A stretch of 64,000 nt of DNA from Pricia antarctica (GCA_011050085.1 DRGL01000024.1:170870-234869), one strand, 5' to 3'. Positions 1 through 9,374 are shown, counted from the first letter of the stretch. Numbers and translations are program-made. The notes: generated from the letters alone by a model not told the origin.

Positions 1-32
1 TGCAGTTCTTGTTCCGTAAGCGGCTTTTGCAT
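1..32 (-). CDS. 5' end of a minus-strand gene cut by the window edge
   Basis: An ATG at 32 reading leftward opens a frame that begins MQKPLTEQEL and runs off the window. It lies downstream of nqrF in the same direction, beyond the hairpin at 51-81. Small proteins with similar N-termini, often labelled as NqrF-related, follow nqrF in some flavobacteria; this is recalled family knowledge and ten residues cannot prove it. It may equally be an unrelated small gene. Confidence 0.4.
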   Translation of the reverse strand, partial: MQKPLTEQEL

Positions 33-50
33 CGTCAATGATATTATTCT

Positions 51-81
51 AAAAAACCGATACTTTACATATCGGTTTTTG
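51..81 (-). terminator. hairpin terminator downstream of nqrF
   Basis: An 11-bp perfect stem (52-62 with 70-80) closes a 7-nt loop. The A run on the left gives a U run for minus-strand transcripts and the T run on the right serves the plus strand, so it can work both ways. It sits about 70 nt beyond the nqrF stop codon and probably ends the nqr operon. Confidence 0.75.
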
Positions 82-150
82 TATTGTTCCTTAGATTATT
101 CTAGCAATCAGACTAAAATAGCTTTAGGATAAGTTTGATTAAAATATTCT

Positions 151-1458
151 TTATCCGCCAAAATCATCAAAACGGATATGCTCATCAGGAATTCCATAAT
201 CCTCACCCATTTTCTGTACCGCTTTGTTCATTAACGGCGGTCCACAGAAATACAGTTCGATATCTTCTGGAGATTCATGTTTGCTCAGATAATTGTCGAT
301 TACGCAATTATGAATAAAACCGACAAAGCCATCACCTGGTGCATCGATATCCTCTTTTACTTTCCAGTTATCCTCTTCTGCAGGCTCTGAAAGAGCCATA
401 TAAAATTTGAAGTTCGGGAATTCTGCTTCCAGTTTTTTGAAGTGATCGATATAAAAAAGTTCTCGTTTCGAACGACCACCATACCAGTACGTCACTTTTC
501 TATCCGTCTTCAACGTATTGAAAAGATGATATAAATGAGATCGCATTGGCGCCATTCCTGCACCACCACCGACATATAACATCTCGGAATCGGATTCATT
601 GATAAAGAATTCACCATAAGGCCCGGATATGGTAACATCGTCGCCTTTCTTAAGTGAGAATATGTACGAAGAAGCGACCCCAGGATTTACGGCCATCCAT
701 CCATTTTTAGCACGGTCCCACGGGGGTGTGGCGATACGAACGTTCAACATAATCTCTTTTCCTTCCGCAGGAAATGAAGCCATGGAATAGGCCCTCTCTA
801 CCATTTCAGGATTCTTCATTGTCAATGGCCACAAATTGAACTTGTCCCACTCATCTTGAAATTTATCTGGTGTTTCGTGTTCCTCTGGGTGTGCGGTAAT
901 GTCAATATCCTTATAGTTGATTTCACAGGCGGGAATCTCAATTTGAATATACCCACCAGCCTTATAGCCCATATCCTCTTGAATTTCGACTACAAATTCT
1001 TTAATAAAGGAGGCTACATTATAATTACGGACCACTTTGGCAGGCCATTTTTTAATACCGAATACCTCTTCGGGTATCGTAATCTCCATATCTTGCTTTA
1101 CTTTGACCTGACAAGCCAATCGGGCACCCGCGTTGAGTTCCCTTTTGGAAAAATGAGGTGTTTCGGTAGGCAAAGCTTCGCCACCACCAGAAAGTACATG
1201 GCACTCACATTGAATACAGGTTCCACCACCACCACAGGCAGAAGGTAAAAAAACTTTCTCGTTACCTAGGGTCGAAAGTAGCGAACTACCTGAACCTACT
1301 TCTATTTTCTTCTCTCCGTTGATGGTAATGGTCACAGGGCCGGAAGGCGACAACTTCTCCTTTGTAAAAAGCAAAAGGGCTACTAGAACCATTAAGAGAA
1401 TTAAGAAGGCGACTACCGTAATCAATATGGTACCGCCGGTACTTGTTGCTAACATCAT
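151..1458 (-). CDS. nqrF: Na+-translocating NADH:quinone reductase subunit F
   Basis: NqrF is the NADH-oxidising entry subunit of the Na+-pumping NADH:quinone reductase and passes electrons from FAD to a 2Fe-2S centre. One N-terminal membrane helix (about residues 10-31) precedes a ferredoxin domain whose cluster ligands are visible as C75, C81, C84 and C116. The FAD motif RAYSMAS lies at 222-228 and the NAD-binding glycine stretch GGGAGMAP at 297-304. At 435 residues it is slightly longer than the usual ~408. It is the last gene of the nqrABCDEF operon, 4 nt after nqrE. The second ATG codon could also be the start. Identification is secure. Confidence 0.97.
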   Translation of the reverse strand: MMLATSTGGTILITVVAFLILLMVLVALLLFTKEKLSPSGPVTITINGEKKIEVGSGSSLLSTLGNEKVFLPSACGGGGTCIQCECHVLSGGGEALPTETPHFSKRELNAGARLACQVKVKQDMEITIPEEVFGIKKWPAKVVRNYNVASFIKEFVVEIQEDMGYKAGGYIQIEIPACEINYKDIDITAHPEEHETPDKFQDEWDKFNLWPLTMKNPEMVERAYSMASFPAEGKEIMLNVRIATPPWDRAKNGWMAVNPGVASSYIFSLKKGDDVTISGPYGEFFINESDSEMLYVGGGAGMAPMRSHLYHLFNTLKTDRKVTYWYGGRSKRELFYIDHFKKLEAEFPNFKFYMALSEPAEEDNWKVKEDIDAPGDGFVGFIHNCVIDNYLSKHESPEDIELYFCGPPLMNKAVQKMGEDYGIPDEHIRFDDFGG

Positions 1459-1462
1459 CTTT

Positions 1463-2242
1463 CTACTTTTTTATAGCGTCAGTATATGAGATATCTTTTT
1501 CATCAATCTCTTTTTTTACTTTTTTTGTGGCATCCTGTCCGAGCAATTTATCTTTATCGGCATCGTCAGTTTTCAGTTTCTGACTAACTTCTTGACTCGG
1601 TTCTTCCGCAGCCTTTTCATCGCCACCGGTCAACATACCTCCAAAACTCTGGAAACCTATACCCATTAAACCGGTAATAATAAAGGTGATTCCTAATCCT
1701 CTTAACGGAGGTGGAACATTGGAATATCGAATCTTTTCACGTATCGCTGCAATGGCAAGAATAGCCAGAAACCAACCAATACCTGAACTAAGACCATAAT
1801 TAAACGCAAGACCCAAAGTTTGAATGTCTCGGGACTGCATAAACAACGAACCTCCCAAAATGGCGCAGTTTACGGCAATCAGGGGAAGAAAGATACCTAG
1901 CGAGTTATAAAGCGCCGGAGAAAATTTCTCGACTACAATTTCTACCAATTGAACCATCGTAGCGATGGTCGCAATAAATAGAATAAAAGATAAGAAGCTA
2001 AGGTTATAATCCGCATATTCAGGACCCAACCACACCAATGCGCCATCACGTAATAAATACTGATCTAATAACCAGTTCAAAGGCACGGTGACCGCCAATA
2101 CGAAAATAACGGCTGCACCCAATCCTACCGCAGTGGCCACTTTCTTGGAAACCGCCAAGTAAGAACACATTCCCAAGAATACGGCAAACACCATATTATC
2201 AATGAAAATGGACCTGAAAAATAATTCTAAATGCTCTAACAT
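1463..2242 (-). CDS. nqrE: Na+-translocating NADH:quinone reductase subunit E
   Basis: NqrE is a six-helix membrane subunit that with NqrD forms a pseudo-symmetric pair holding an iron centre in the middle of the membrane. The two cysteines expected to ligate it are visible as C26 and C126. The usual family length is about 200 residues; this protein has 259 because of a charged, Lys/Glu/Asp-rich C-terminal tail from about residue 206 with no hydrophobic stretch. The tail sequence is read directly; its function is unknown. It lies between nqrD (25 nt gap) and nqrF (4 nt gap) in the operon. Confidence 0.95.
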   Translation of the reverse strand: MLEHLELFFRSIFIDNMVFAVFLGMCSYLAVSKKVATAVGLGAAVIFVLAVTVPLNWLLDQYLLRDGALVWLGPEYADYNLSFLSFILFIATIATMVQLVEIVVEKFSPALYNSLGIFLPLIAVNCAILGGSLFMQSRDIQTLGLAFNYGLSSGIGWFLAILAIAAIREKIRYSNVPPPLRGLGITFIITGLMGIGFQSFGGMLTGGDEKAAEEPSQEVSQKLKTDDADKDKLLGQDATKKVKKEIDEKDISYTDAIKK

Positions 2243-2267
2243 AATATGTATTTAAACCAATCTCTAT

Positions 2268-2915
2268 TTAATTATCCTCGATCAGTGCCGGAGTACGGGA
2301 ACGTTGTACCCATATGATTATTCCGACCACAATCAATGCGGCAGGCGGGATAATCATAAAACCATTGTTTTCATAACCCGTAGCGTATAAACCCGTTTTT
2401 GTTATGGGATCGCCTAGTATAGCAAAACCGAACAAAGTTCCAGATCCCAATAGCTCCCTGAAAAAGCCGACGATAACCAGTATCAAACCGTAGCCTAAAG
2501 AGTTGCCTATACCATCAAGAAAAGAGCGCCAAGGGCCGTTCGCCAATGCAAAGGCTTCAAAACGTCCCATGATAATACAGTTCGTAATTATTAAGCCTAC
2601 GAAAACGGACAAGGTCTTACTCAGTTCATAGGCAAAAGCCTTAAGCACCTGGTCGACAACGATAACAAGTGCCGCCACCACGATAAGCTGAACGATAATA
2701 CGAATCTTTGAGGGAATGATATTTCGCATTAGGGAAATAACAACATTGCCCATTCCCAAAACGAACATTACCGCAATGGCCATCACTACGGAAGCCTTTA
2801 GTTCGGCCGTGATAGCTAATGCCGAACAAATGCCCAATACTTGGATGGTTATGGGGTTATTGTCCGCCAAAGGGTCGGATATAAGACTGACATCTTTTTT
2901 TGTCAATAGTGCCAT
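2268..2915 (-). CDS. nqrD: Na+-translocating NADH:quinone reductase subunit D
   Basis: Integral membrane subunit of Na+-NQR, partner of NqrE. The cysteines expected to bind the intramembrane iron centre are present as C30 and C113, each inside a hydrophobic helix. Six helices can be traced over 215 residues, close to the normal family length. The start codon follows the nqrC stop by a single nucleotide, which suggests translational coupling. Confidence 0.96.
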   Translation of the reverse strand: MALLTKKDVSLISDPLADNNPITIQVLGICSALAITAELKASVVMAIAVMFVLGMGNVVISLMRNIIPSKIRIIVQLIVVAALVIVVDQVLKAFAYELSKTLSVFVGLIITNCIIMGRFEAFALANGPWRSFLDGIGNSLGYGLILVIVGFFRELLGSGTLFGFAILGDPITKTGLYATGYENNGFMIIPPAALIVVGIIIWVQRSRTPALIEDN

Positions 2916-2916
2916 A

Positions 2917-3666
2917 TTAGCTTTTTCTTAATTTGGTTAAGTAATCTTTGTACAAATTGACGCTTTCCAAAATCATGGCAGATACGCCGTTTCCTGTTAT
3001 GGTCGCACCGGCCAATGCATCTACTTTGTTATCATCTTTGCGTTCGTTCAGTGGATCGTTGTTTCCCTTTGCGACACTGATGCCAGAATACCGCGTGTCT
3101 TGCATAATACTTTCACCGGTGAAATCATCCATGAAGTAGCGTTGATTGATATTGGCACCAAGACCTGGGGTTTCGCCCTTATGGTCAAAGAAAACACCTT
3201 GAACCACCATTTTATCGTCTAAGGCCACAAATCCCCAAATCGCATCCCATAGGCCTTTACCATACATCGGAATGATATAATATATCTTATTATCCTTTTC
3301 ACCAATAAAAAGGGGTAACTCAGGCGTTTCACCCTTTTTGTAAAGTGCCAGTTGCCTTTTCATATCGATTAGATAGGCCTCATTGTTATCGATGACACTG
3401 TCTCCTTTAATAACCAACTGCTTTTTGATATACTTTGAAAACTCGTCTTCAACGACGTCGGTACCAATAAAACTGACACCCCCATCTTCAACGTTTTCAT
3501 TTACACCCATAGCATATAAAATATTCTGTTGCTTTTCAAAACGTTCGTTCTCCTTTATACGACTACTAAGTCCGGAAGCCACGAAGGCGAGCACAGACCC
3601 GACTACAACCACCATTATACCGGCAAAAATTACCGTGTATACATTCTTATCTGTATTCATTGCCAT
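2917..3666 (-). CDS. nqrC: Na+-translocating NADH:quinone reductase subunit C
   Basis: NqrC is anchored by one N-terminal helix (about residues 10-30) and carries a covalently bound FMN on a periplasmic FMN-binding domain. The acceptor threonine is T222 in DALAGATITG; the family pattern is D-x-x-[ST]-G-A-[ST], and here the fourth position is Ala rather than Ser/Thr. FMN attachment is done by ApbE, and an apbE gene is at 38461-39462. The likely start is the first Met or the Met two codons later. The gap to nqrB is 2 nt. Confidence 0.96.
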   Translation of the reverse strand: MAMNTDKNVYTVIFAGIMVVVVGSVLAFVASGLSSRIKENERFEKQQNILYAMGVNENVEDGGVSFIGTDVVEDEFSKYIKKQLVIKGDSVIDNNEAYLIDMKRQLALYKKGETPELPLFIGEKDNKIYYIIPMYGKGLWDAIWGFVALDDKMVVQGVFFDHKGETPGLGANINQRYFMDDFTGESIMQDTRYSGISVAKGNNDPLNERKDDNKVDALAGATITGNGVSAMILESVNLYKDYLTKLRKS

Positions 3667-3668
3667 AA

Positions 3669-4952
3669 TTATGCAGTTTCTACTTGAAGTTTCTTTTTCT
3701 CTCCTTCAGAATCCGTCGGGAGTACGTTAGCGTTCTTCATTCGTTTCAATCTACGTTTGACATTACCACGAATGACATAATGATCGATTGTTGGTGCAAA
3801 AACGTTCATTAATAGGATGGCCAAAAACACACCTTCGGGATAGGCGGGATTAAATACCCGTATCATCACGGACATAAATCCTATGAAAAAGCCATAAAAC
3901 CATTTTCCACGATTGGTCTGAGATCCGGTTACGGGATCAGTAGCCATATAGACAATTCCAAAAGCAAGTCCCCCAACAATCAAATGCTGCCAGAATGGAA
4001 AGCTCATCAACCCATAAAACTTACTGGTCTCGCCAATCCATCCTTGATCGACTATACCGTTGAACATTAGGCCCATTACCAAAGCACCGATTACGGCACT
4101 TAGCATAATCCTCCAACTTGCTATTTTACTAAAAATCAAAAATAGACCCCCTAAGAGGATTAAGAATGTGGAAGTTTCGCCTACCGAACCAGGTATAAAT
4201 CCAAAAAACATATCCGATAAGGAATAGCTATATTCGCTAGCATTGTTCTGCGCCAAATATCCTAGGATAGTTTCACCAGAAATGGCATCGGGACCTCCAG
4301 CGCGATCTACGGCTTCATATACCCAGACCTTATCACCACTCATCCACGTGGGATAAGCGAAAAACAAGAAGGCTCGTATCGTAAGGGCGGGGTTCAGTAT
4401 ATTCATACCTGTACCACCAAAAACCTCTTTACCTATGATTACCCCGAATATTACGGCAACGGCCAACATCCATAGGGGCGTATCTATGGGTACAATCAAC
4501 GGCACCAGCATTCCGGTAACCAAATAACCTTCTTCAACCTCATGTCCTTTAATGACGGCGAATATAAACTCAACCAACAATCCGACACCATAGGACACTA
4601 TCACCAAAGGCAACACCTTTATAATACCTATCCAAAAATTGTCCCAGGTCAAAAAATTACCGAAAACCGAAAGCTCCCTAGCCACACCATTCGCCGCATC
4701 AATTGCAGCGTAATGCTGATAACCGGCATTGAACATTGAAAACAGTAAAACGGGAATCAAGGCCGTTATCACCGTATTCATGGTTCGCTTCAGGTCATCT
4801 GCCGCCCGAACGTGCGAACCTGAGTGGGTCGTTTCATCGGGAGTATACAGAAACGTATGTAATGCATTGAAGGCCGGAGCCATCTTCTTGCCGCGATAAT
4901 GATGCTTTATTATATGCAGCCTTTTCTTAAAAGTCAGTCTTTTATCACTCAT
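3669..4952 (-). CDS. nqrB: Na+-translocating NADH:quinone reductase subunit B
   Basis: NqrB is the large membrane subunit of Na+-NQR. It carries a covalent FMN, binds riboflavin and takes part in quinone reduction and Na+ movement. About ten membrane helices are visible over 427 residues. The FMN-acceptor region reads DAISGET with the threonine at 228; the usual Ala before the acceptor is Glu (see findings). A 21-bp tandem duplication overlaps the start codon, so an extra upstream ATG opens a five-codon frame; the true start at 4952 begins MSDKRLTFKK. Confidence 0.96.
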   Translation of the reverse strand: MSDKRLTFKKRLHIIKHHYRGKKMAPAFNALHTFLYTPDETTHSGSHVRAADDLKRTMNTVITALIPVLLFSMFNAGYQHYAAIDAANGVARELSVFGNFLTWDNFWIGIIKVLPLVIVSYGVGLLVEFIFAVIKGHEVEEGYLVTGMLVPLIVPIDTPLWMLAVAVIFGVIIGKEVFGGTGMNILNPALTIRAFLFFAYPTWMSGDKVWVYEAVDRAGGPDAISGETILGYLAQNNASEYSYSLSDMFFGFIPGSVGETSTFLILLGGLFLIFSKIASWRIMLSAVIGALVMGLMFNGIVDQGWIGETSKFYGLMSFPFWQHLIVGGLAFGIVYMATDPVTGSQTNRGKWFYGFFIGFMSVMIRVFNPAYPEGVFLAILLMNVFAPTIDHYVIRGNVKRRLKRMKNANVLPTDSEGEKKKLQVETA

Positions 4953-4979
4953 CTTCTATCTTTTATCACTCATCTTCTA
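4938..4979. repeat. 21-bp perfect tandem duplication at the nqrA/nqrB junction
   Basis: Positions 4938-4958 and 4959-4979 are identical. The unit contains the nqrB start codon and preceding bases, so the intergenic copy provides a second ATG followed by AGT GAT AAA AGA and a TAG stop. The unit is seven codons long, so the nqrA frame, the mini-frame and nqrB all share one reading frame. Confidence 0.95.
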
Positions 4980-6329
4980 TCCTATTTCTTTTTGTAGCAA
5001 ATCCAATCCCTCTCTTATAATCTTTTGATGTGGCTGCTTGGACACACAAACAAACTCGGTCAGTGCAAAATCTTCTGGCGCCACCTCATATAAACCTAAT
5101 TGTTCCATTTCATCAAGATCTTGTATCATACAAGCCTTTAACAATTGTAAGGGGAATATATCCATCGGGAAAACTTCTTCGTACATCCCGGTAACAACGA
5201 AGGCTCGATGCTCACCATTCGTATTGGTATCAAGGTCATATTTTTTATTGGGCTGTAACCAAGAGAAAGTTAAGGCCCTTGTTGCTGAAATTTTATTGAA
5301 CACCGGTTTGTTCCAACCAAAAAATTCGTAATCATCCCCTTCAGGAATACAGGTTACGGTATTGTTATAATGTCCCAAATACCCATCTTGGCGTGATTTT
5401 GAACCCGTTAGCACATCTCCGTTTATAACCCTAAAATTTTCTTCGTTTACACCGCTGGCGTAAAGGAATGTGGCAATTTCCGTACCAATCTTGGTCGTAT
5501 AATACTGTGGTTTTTTTACCGACGAACCTACGAGGGCAATAATACGTTGCGGATTGTATTTACCCGTCAACAAGGCTTCACCAATAATAACCAAATCTTG
5601 TGGTGAGACCGTCCATACCACTTCGCCCTTATTTATAGGATCGATTTTATTAATATGTGTACCCACCAAACCGGCTGGATGCGGACCCGAAACCTTGTGC
5701 AGTTCTATACCTGTCAGTCCGGCTAAAGGGGATTTAGAGGATTTTCCAACGGACACGTGAACCTTACCGGGCGTAAGTTTGCCCAATGCGGTAATGGCAG
5801 CCTGCAATTCTTTTTCTTTTCCCTGTAGCACATAGTCAAGATCCGCCACTAATGGAGCGGTCGCGTATCCGGATATGAATATTGCCTTGGGATTGTCATC
5901 GGGATCTGCAATGATGGAATAGGGCCTCTGTATTATAAATGGCCAGCATCCGGTTTTCAGCAGATAGGCTTTTACATCGTCTTTAGATGCTTTCTCGACA
6001 TCCAAGATTACGTTGGCCAAAGATTCCTGTTCTTTGTCCGCCAAAATTTTTAGCTTGAGAATCCGCCTTCTTGCGCCGCGTTCTATTTCGACAAGTTCCC
6101 CACTCACTGGAGAAACAAAGAGCATATCCTCCTTATTCTTGTTATAAAAAAGCGCTTCACCCACTTTCACTTCACCACCTTCCTTCACGAGCATTTTCGG
6201 GGTTATCCCATGAAAATCGCTTAAGTTGATAGCATACACATTGCTGAGAGCGGCTTTTGAAGTGTTTTGTTCCGCGGCACCGACCAACTTAATGTCCATG
6301 CCCTTTGTGATCTTGATGTCTTTTGACAT
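4977..6329 (-). CDS. nqrA: Na+-translocating NADH:quinone reductase subunit A
   Basis: NqrA is the cytoplasmic subunit of Na+-NQR that lies at the quinone-reducing end of the complex. The 450-residue protein has the family's normal length and no membrane helix. It begins MSKDIKITKGMDIKL, with the conserved glycine-rich block around GLTGIELHKVSGPHPAGL. It is the first gene of the operon, and 173 nt of non-coding DNA separate it from the divergent DUF5103 gene. A candidate -7 element lies at 6385-6392. Identification is secure. Confidence 0.96.
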   Translation of the reverse strand: MSKDIKITKGMDIKLVGAAEQNTSKAALSNVYAINLSDFHGITPKMLVKEGGEVKVGEALFYNKNKEDMLFVSPVSGELVEIERGARRRILKLKILADKEQESLANVILDVEKASKDDVKAYLLKTGCWPFIIQRPYSIIADPDDNPKAIFISGYATAPLVADLDYVLQGKEKELQAAITALGKLTPGKVHVSVGKSSKSPLAGLTGIELHKVSGPHPAGLVGTHINKIDPINKGEVVWTVSPQDLVIIGEALLTGKYNPQRIIALVGSSVKKPQYYTTKIGTEIATFLYASGVNEENFRVINGDVLTGSKSRQDGYLGHYNNTVTCIPEGDDYEFFGWNKPVFNKISATRALTFSWLQPNKKYDLDTNTNGEHRAFVVTGMYEEVFPMDIFPLQLLKACMIQDLDEMEQLGLYEVAPEDFALTEFVCVSKQPHQKIIREGLDLLQKEIG

Positions 6330-6384
6330 ATTTAGTCCACCTTATGTTAAGAAATCCAAAGAACGGATTCTGTAAAATTCGCAT

Positions 6385-6392
6385 CAAAAATA
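6385..6392 (-). promoter_or_regulatory. candidate -7 element for the nqr operon
   Basis: The minus strand reads TATTTTTG, a full match to the Bacteroidota -7 consensus TAnnTTTG, 55 nt upstream of the nqrA start. No clear TTG is seen at the expected -33 distance, so this is tentative. Confidence 0.4.
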
Positions 6393-6502
6393 CTACTTAA
6401 AAAAAAGTTTTCATAATAAATGACTATAAATTTAGGCCGTTTACCGATCTGAATTTAACGGGAACGCTTTTTGTTTACCTTTACCCAAAAAATAGCGGAA
6501 AA

Positions 6503-7747
6503 ATGCGCGGAAGCCTTCAACAGATTCTATTTCTACTTTTTATAACAGGCGTTTTCGGTCAAGAGCAATTGGAGGTAATCGAGCCGGAGAATATAAAATC
6601 AATTGTATTCGGAGGACCCACACAAGACCAATTTCCAGTGGTAGAACTGGGTGAATCGATTAGGCTGGAATTTGACGATATTCTGGCCAACGAACAAGAT
6701 TACTATTATAAGATTGTCTACTGCGATTACGACTGGACACCCTCTCAACTTTTGAAATCACAATACCTCGATGGCGTCGACAATCAGCGCATTACCGATT
6801 ACGAAAATAGTTATAACACACTTCAGACCTACTCCAACTACCGCTTGACGATACCCAATGAAAATCTTAGCCTTAAGGTTAGCGGAAATTATGTACTTGA
6901 AATTTACAACGATAGTTATGAAATTCAATTTTCAAGGCGGTTTGTAGTCTATACCAATGCGGTTACTGTAGGTGCCACTATTAAAAGGTCACGTGATTTT
7001 AATTTTCTGAATGAAAAGCAAGTGGTTCAATTCAGTATCAATCAGGGTAATTTTCAATTGGTAAATCCCAATAAAGAGGTCAAGGTGGCCATATTACAAA
7101 ACTATCAATGGAATACTGCCCTTTACAATATACCTCCACAATATACCTTGGGTGGTGAACTGGTCTATAAATATGATGCCGAAACCAGTTTTTTCGGTGG
7201 TAACGAGTTCTTAAATTTTGACACTAGCGATTTAAGGGCGCCCACAGCACAAATTTCGCATATTGAAGTGGCCGACCTCTATGAGCATTACCTATTTACC
7301 GATACCTATCGCTTCGATAAAGTGTATACCTATTATCCCGATATCAATGGTGATTACTTGGTGCGTACTTTGCAGGGCGAAAATAATTCGCGCGAGGCGG
7401 AATATACCTATGTACATTTCTCGTTGCCTTTTGAAGAACTACTTGGCCTAGACGAGGTGTACGTTTATGGGAAATTCAACAACTATGCCCTTACAGACGA
7501 AAACAAAATGACCTATAATAAGGAGAATGGCCTTATGGAGAGCGTCATAGAGTTGAAGCAGGGCTTTTACAACTATAAATATGTCATTAAACGCGAAGAT
7601 GGCGTTGTCGACCTCAACGCGGTTAGCGGTAATTTTCACTTTACCGAAAATAACTATCTGATCTTGGTGTATTATCGGAATTTCGGGGATATCTATGACA
7701 GTATTATTGGCGTCGGCTCGGCGAATTCACGGGATATCAGCAATTAG
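6503..7747 (+). CDS. DUF5103 protein, type IX secretion plug-type protein
   Basis: A 414-residue secreted protein with a signal peptide at about residues 1-19 and no further membrane helix. Sequence blocks such as YYYKIVYCDYDWTPSQL and the C-terminal FHFTENNYLILVYYR are typical of DUF5103. A member of that family is the periplasmic Plug that closes the SprA translocon of the type IX secretion system in Flavobacterium johnsoniae. That role is inherited from the family, not shown here. The gene is divergent from nqrA and alone on its transcript as far as can be seen. Confidence 0.85.
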   Translation: MRGSLQQILFLLFITGVFGQEQLEVIEPENIKSIVFGGPTQDQFPVVELGESIRLEFDDILANEQDYYYKIVYCDYDWTPSQLLKSQYLDGVDNQRITDYENSYNTLQTYSNYRLTIPNENLSLKVSGNYVLEIYNDSYEIQFSRRFVVYTNAVTVGATIKRSRDFNFLNEKQVVQFSINQGNFQLVNPNKEVKVAILQNYQWNTALYNIPPQYTLGGELVYKYDAETSFFGGNEFLNFDTSDLRAPTAQISHIEVADLYEHYLFTDTYRFDKVYTYYPDINGDYLVRTLQGENNSREAEYTYVHFSLPFEELLGLDEVYVYGKFNNYALTDENKMTYNKENGLMESVIELKQGFYNYKYVIKREDGVVDLNAVSGNFHFTENNYLILVYYRNFGDIYDSIIGVGSANSRDISN

Positions 7748-7833
7748 GGAGAACCACTTTAATTTTTTTTGGATTTGCGATATTTTGAAACTCATCTCTA
7801 GCACTCTATCCTACTAATTTCTATGACGTTTAT

Positions 7834-8955
7834 ATGGATTTAAAGCCCGACCTACCGGAAAAAGGACGTTATCGTTTAAGATACCGCGGTACCCAATGTC
7901 CGAACTGCGGTCATCCACTTGAAATTAGTGACCGGTACTGCCCCTTTTGTTCTCAAATAAACAGCACTAAAAAACTTTCCTTAAAAGATTTTTTTGACGA
8001 ATTTTTCGCAAGTTTTATCTCATATGATTCGAAACTACTTAAAACGCTCGCCGCTTTATTATTAAAGCCTGGAAAAATTACGAAAGACTATATTAATGGT
8101 CAGAGGGTGGCGTACACCAATCCGTTTCGATTTTTATTGAGTCTAGCCATTATCTATTTTTTAATGGTCAATTTCACCGGGAATTATTCGGAGTGGGACA
8201 AGCATGGCACAAAAGCAGATACAGACGTTTTAGAAACGATAAAAGAGTATAGTTTTATCTCCAATTCGGATGAAACTAATGGAATTTCACAACAATTGGA
8301 TTCCCTGAAAAACGATTCAGACTACCGGGAATTTATGACCGGAAGAAAAAACAGTGATTCGATACTTCTATCCAATCCAAGTGCTTACTTCAAAACACTT
8401 AAGACCGAGAATGCCAAGCTCTTTGATAAACAGGAATTCTTTACCGTACTGCTACGAAAAGATTCCGTTTATACATTTAACGATGCGGTGACGAAATATG
8501 CCGTAGATGAAACCTTCGTAAACCGTTTCGCCTTTAATACTGCCCGTGGTCTATTGGGAATTCAGAGTCGGCCCGGAAGCTTCATAAGCACATTCATTTC
8601 AAAATTACCATTCGCCGTTTTTTTCTTTCTCCCCGTATTCGCAATGTTCATTTGGGTGGCCTATATCAGAAAAAAATATAGTTATACCGATCATTTGATA
8701 TTTAGTTTTCACAACACCGCATTGTTGTTTATCTTGCTCATAATTAGCTATTTGATCGATTCCATTTTTGACGTTACTAGTAATTGGATTTTTCTGTTAG
8801 TCTATTTAGCATACCTTTTTCAGGCCATGCGAAAATTTTATGGTCAGGGTATTTTCAAAACGATCCTGAAATATTTATCTTTGAATATCATATTCTTTTT
8901 CTTGGCGCTATTTGCGATCTTGATTTTATTTGCCGGGAATATTTTTGTTTATTAA
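7834..8955 (+). CDS. DUF3667 membrane protein with zinc ribbon
   Basis: A 373-residue protein with an N-terminal zinc ribbon (C22-x2-C25 and C36-x2-C39), a long hydrophilic middle part and four to five membrane helices, one at about 91-107 and the rest in the C-terminal third. This architecture and the block following the ribbon match DUF3667, a Bacteroidota family of unknown function. It precedes apaG by only 13 nt, so the two may be co-transcribed. Confidence 0.82.
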   Translation: MDLKPDLPEKGRYRLRYRGTQCPNCGHPLEISDRYCPFCSQINSTKKLSLKDFFDEFFASFISYDSKLLKTLAALLLKPGKITKDYINGQRVAYTNPFRFLLSLAIIYFLMVNFTGNYSEWDKHGTKADTDVLETIKEYSFISNSDETNGISQQLDSLKNDSDYREFMTGRKNSDSILLSNPSAYFKTLKTENAKLFDKQEFFTVLLRKDSVYTFNDAVTKYAVDETFVNRFAFNTARGLLGIQSRPGSFISTFISKLPFAVFFFLPVFAMFIWVAYIRKKYSYTDHLIFSFHNTALLFILLIISYLIDSIFDVTSNWIFLLVYLAYLFQAMRKFYGQGIFKTILKYLSLNIIFFFLALFAILILFAGNIFVY

Positions 8956-8968
8956 TTAAAATCAATTC

Positions 8969-9355
8969 ATGACAACACAAGTAACCAAAGGCATCAAGAT
9001 TTCAATAAAGACTAGTTTTGAAGGTACATTCTTCAAAAATTACAAAATGCACTTTGCTTTTGGTTATACGATTTCTATAGAAAATCAGAGCAAAGATTCC
9101 GTGCAGCTTACTTCACGGCATTGGAAAGTCTATGATGCCCTTAATGAACTTGAGGTACTCGATGGCGAAGGCGTAATCGGTAAGAAGCCGGTGATTAAGC
9201 CTGGTGAATCCCATACCTATAATTCAGGTTGTTTATTGGCATCCCCTATCGGTGCAATGCGGGGACACTATAATATGGTCAACTTCTCTACTAGCGAAAA
9301 ATTCAGGGTGTATATTCCCACGTTTCGATTTTCCGCTCCTTTTGCGTTAAACTAA
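8969..9355 (+). CDS. apaG: ApaG-like protein
   Basis: A 128-residue single-domain protein with the fibronectin-like ApaG fold. The glycine-rich GEGVIG and the block HTYNSGCLLASPIGAMRGHYNM are family hallmarks, and the length is normal. ApaG has been linked to Co2+/Mg2+ resistance and the domain is also found in F-box proteins, but its biochemical role is not settled. It lies directly after the DUF3667 gene and before pruA, which has its own promoter. Confidence 0.93.
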   Translation: MTTQVTKGIKISIKTSFEGTFFKNYKMHFAFGYTISIENQSKDSVQLTSRHWKVYDALNELEVLDGEGVIGKKPVIKPGESHTYNSGCLLASPIGAMRGHYNMVNFSTSEKFRVYIPTFRFSAPFALN

Positions 9356-9374
9356 TCACTAATTACCCGCAGTG

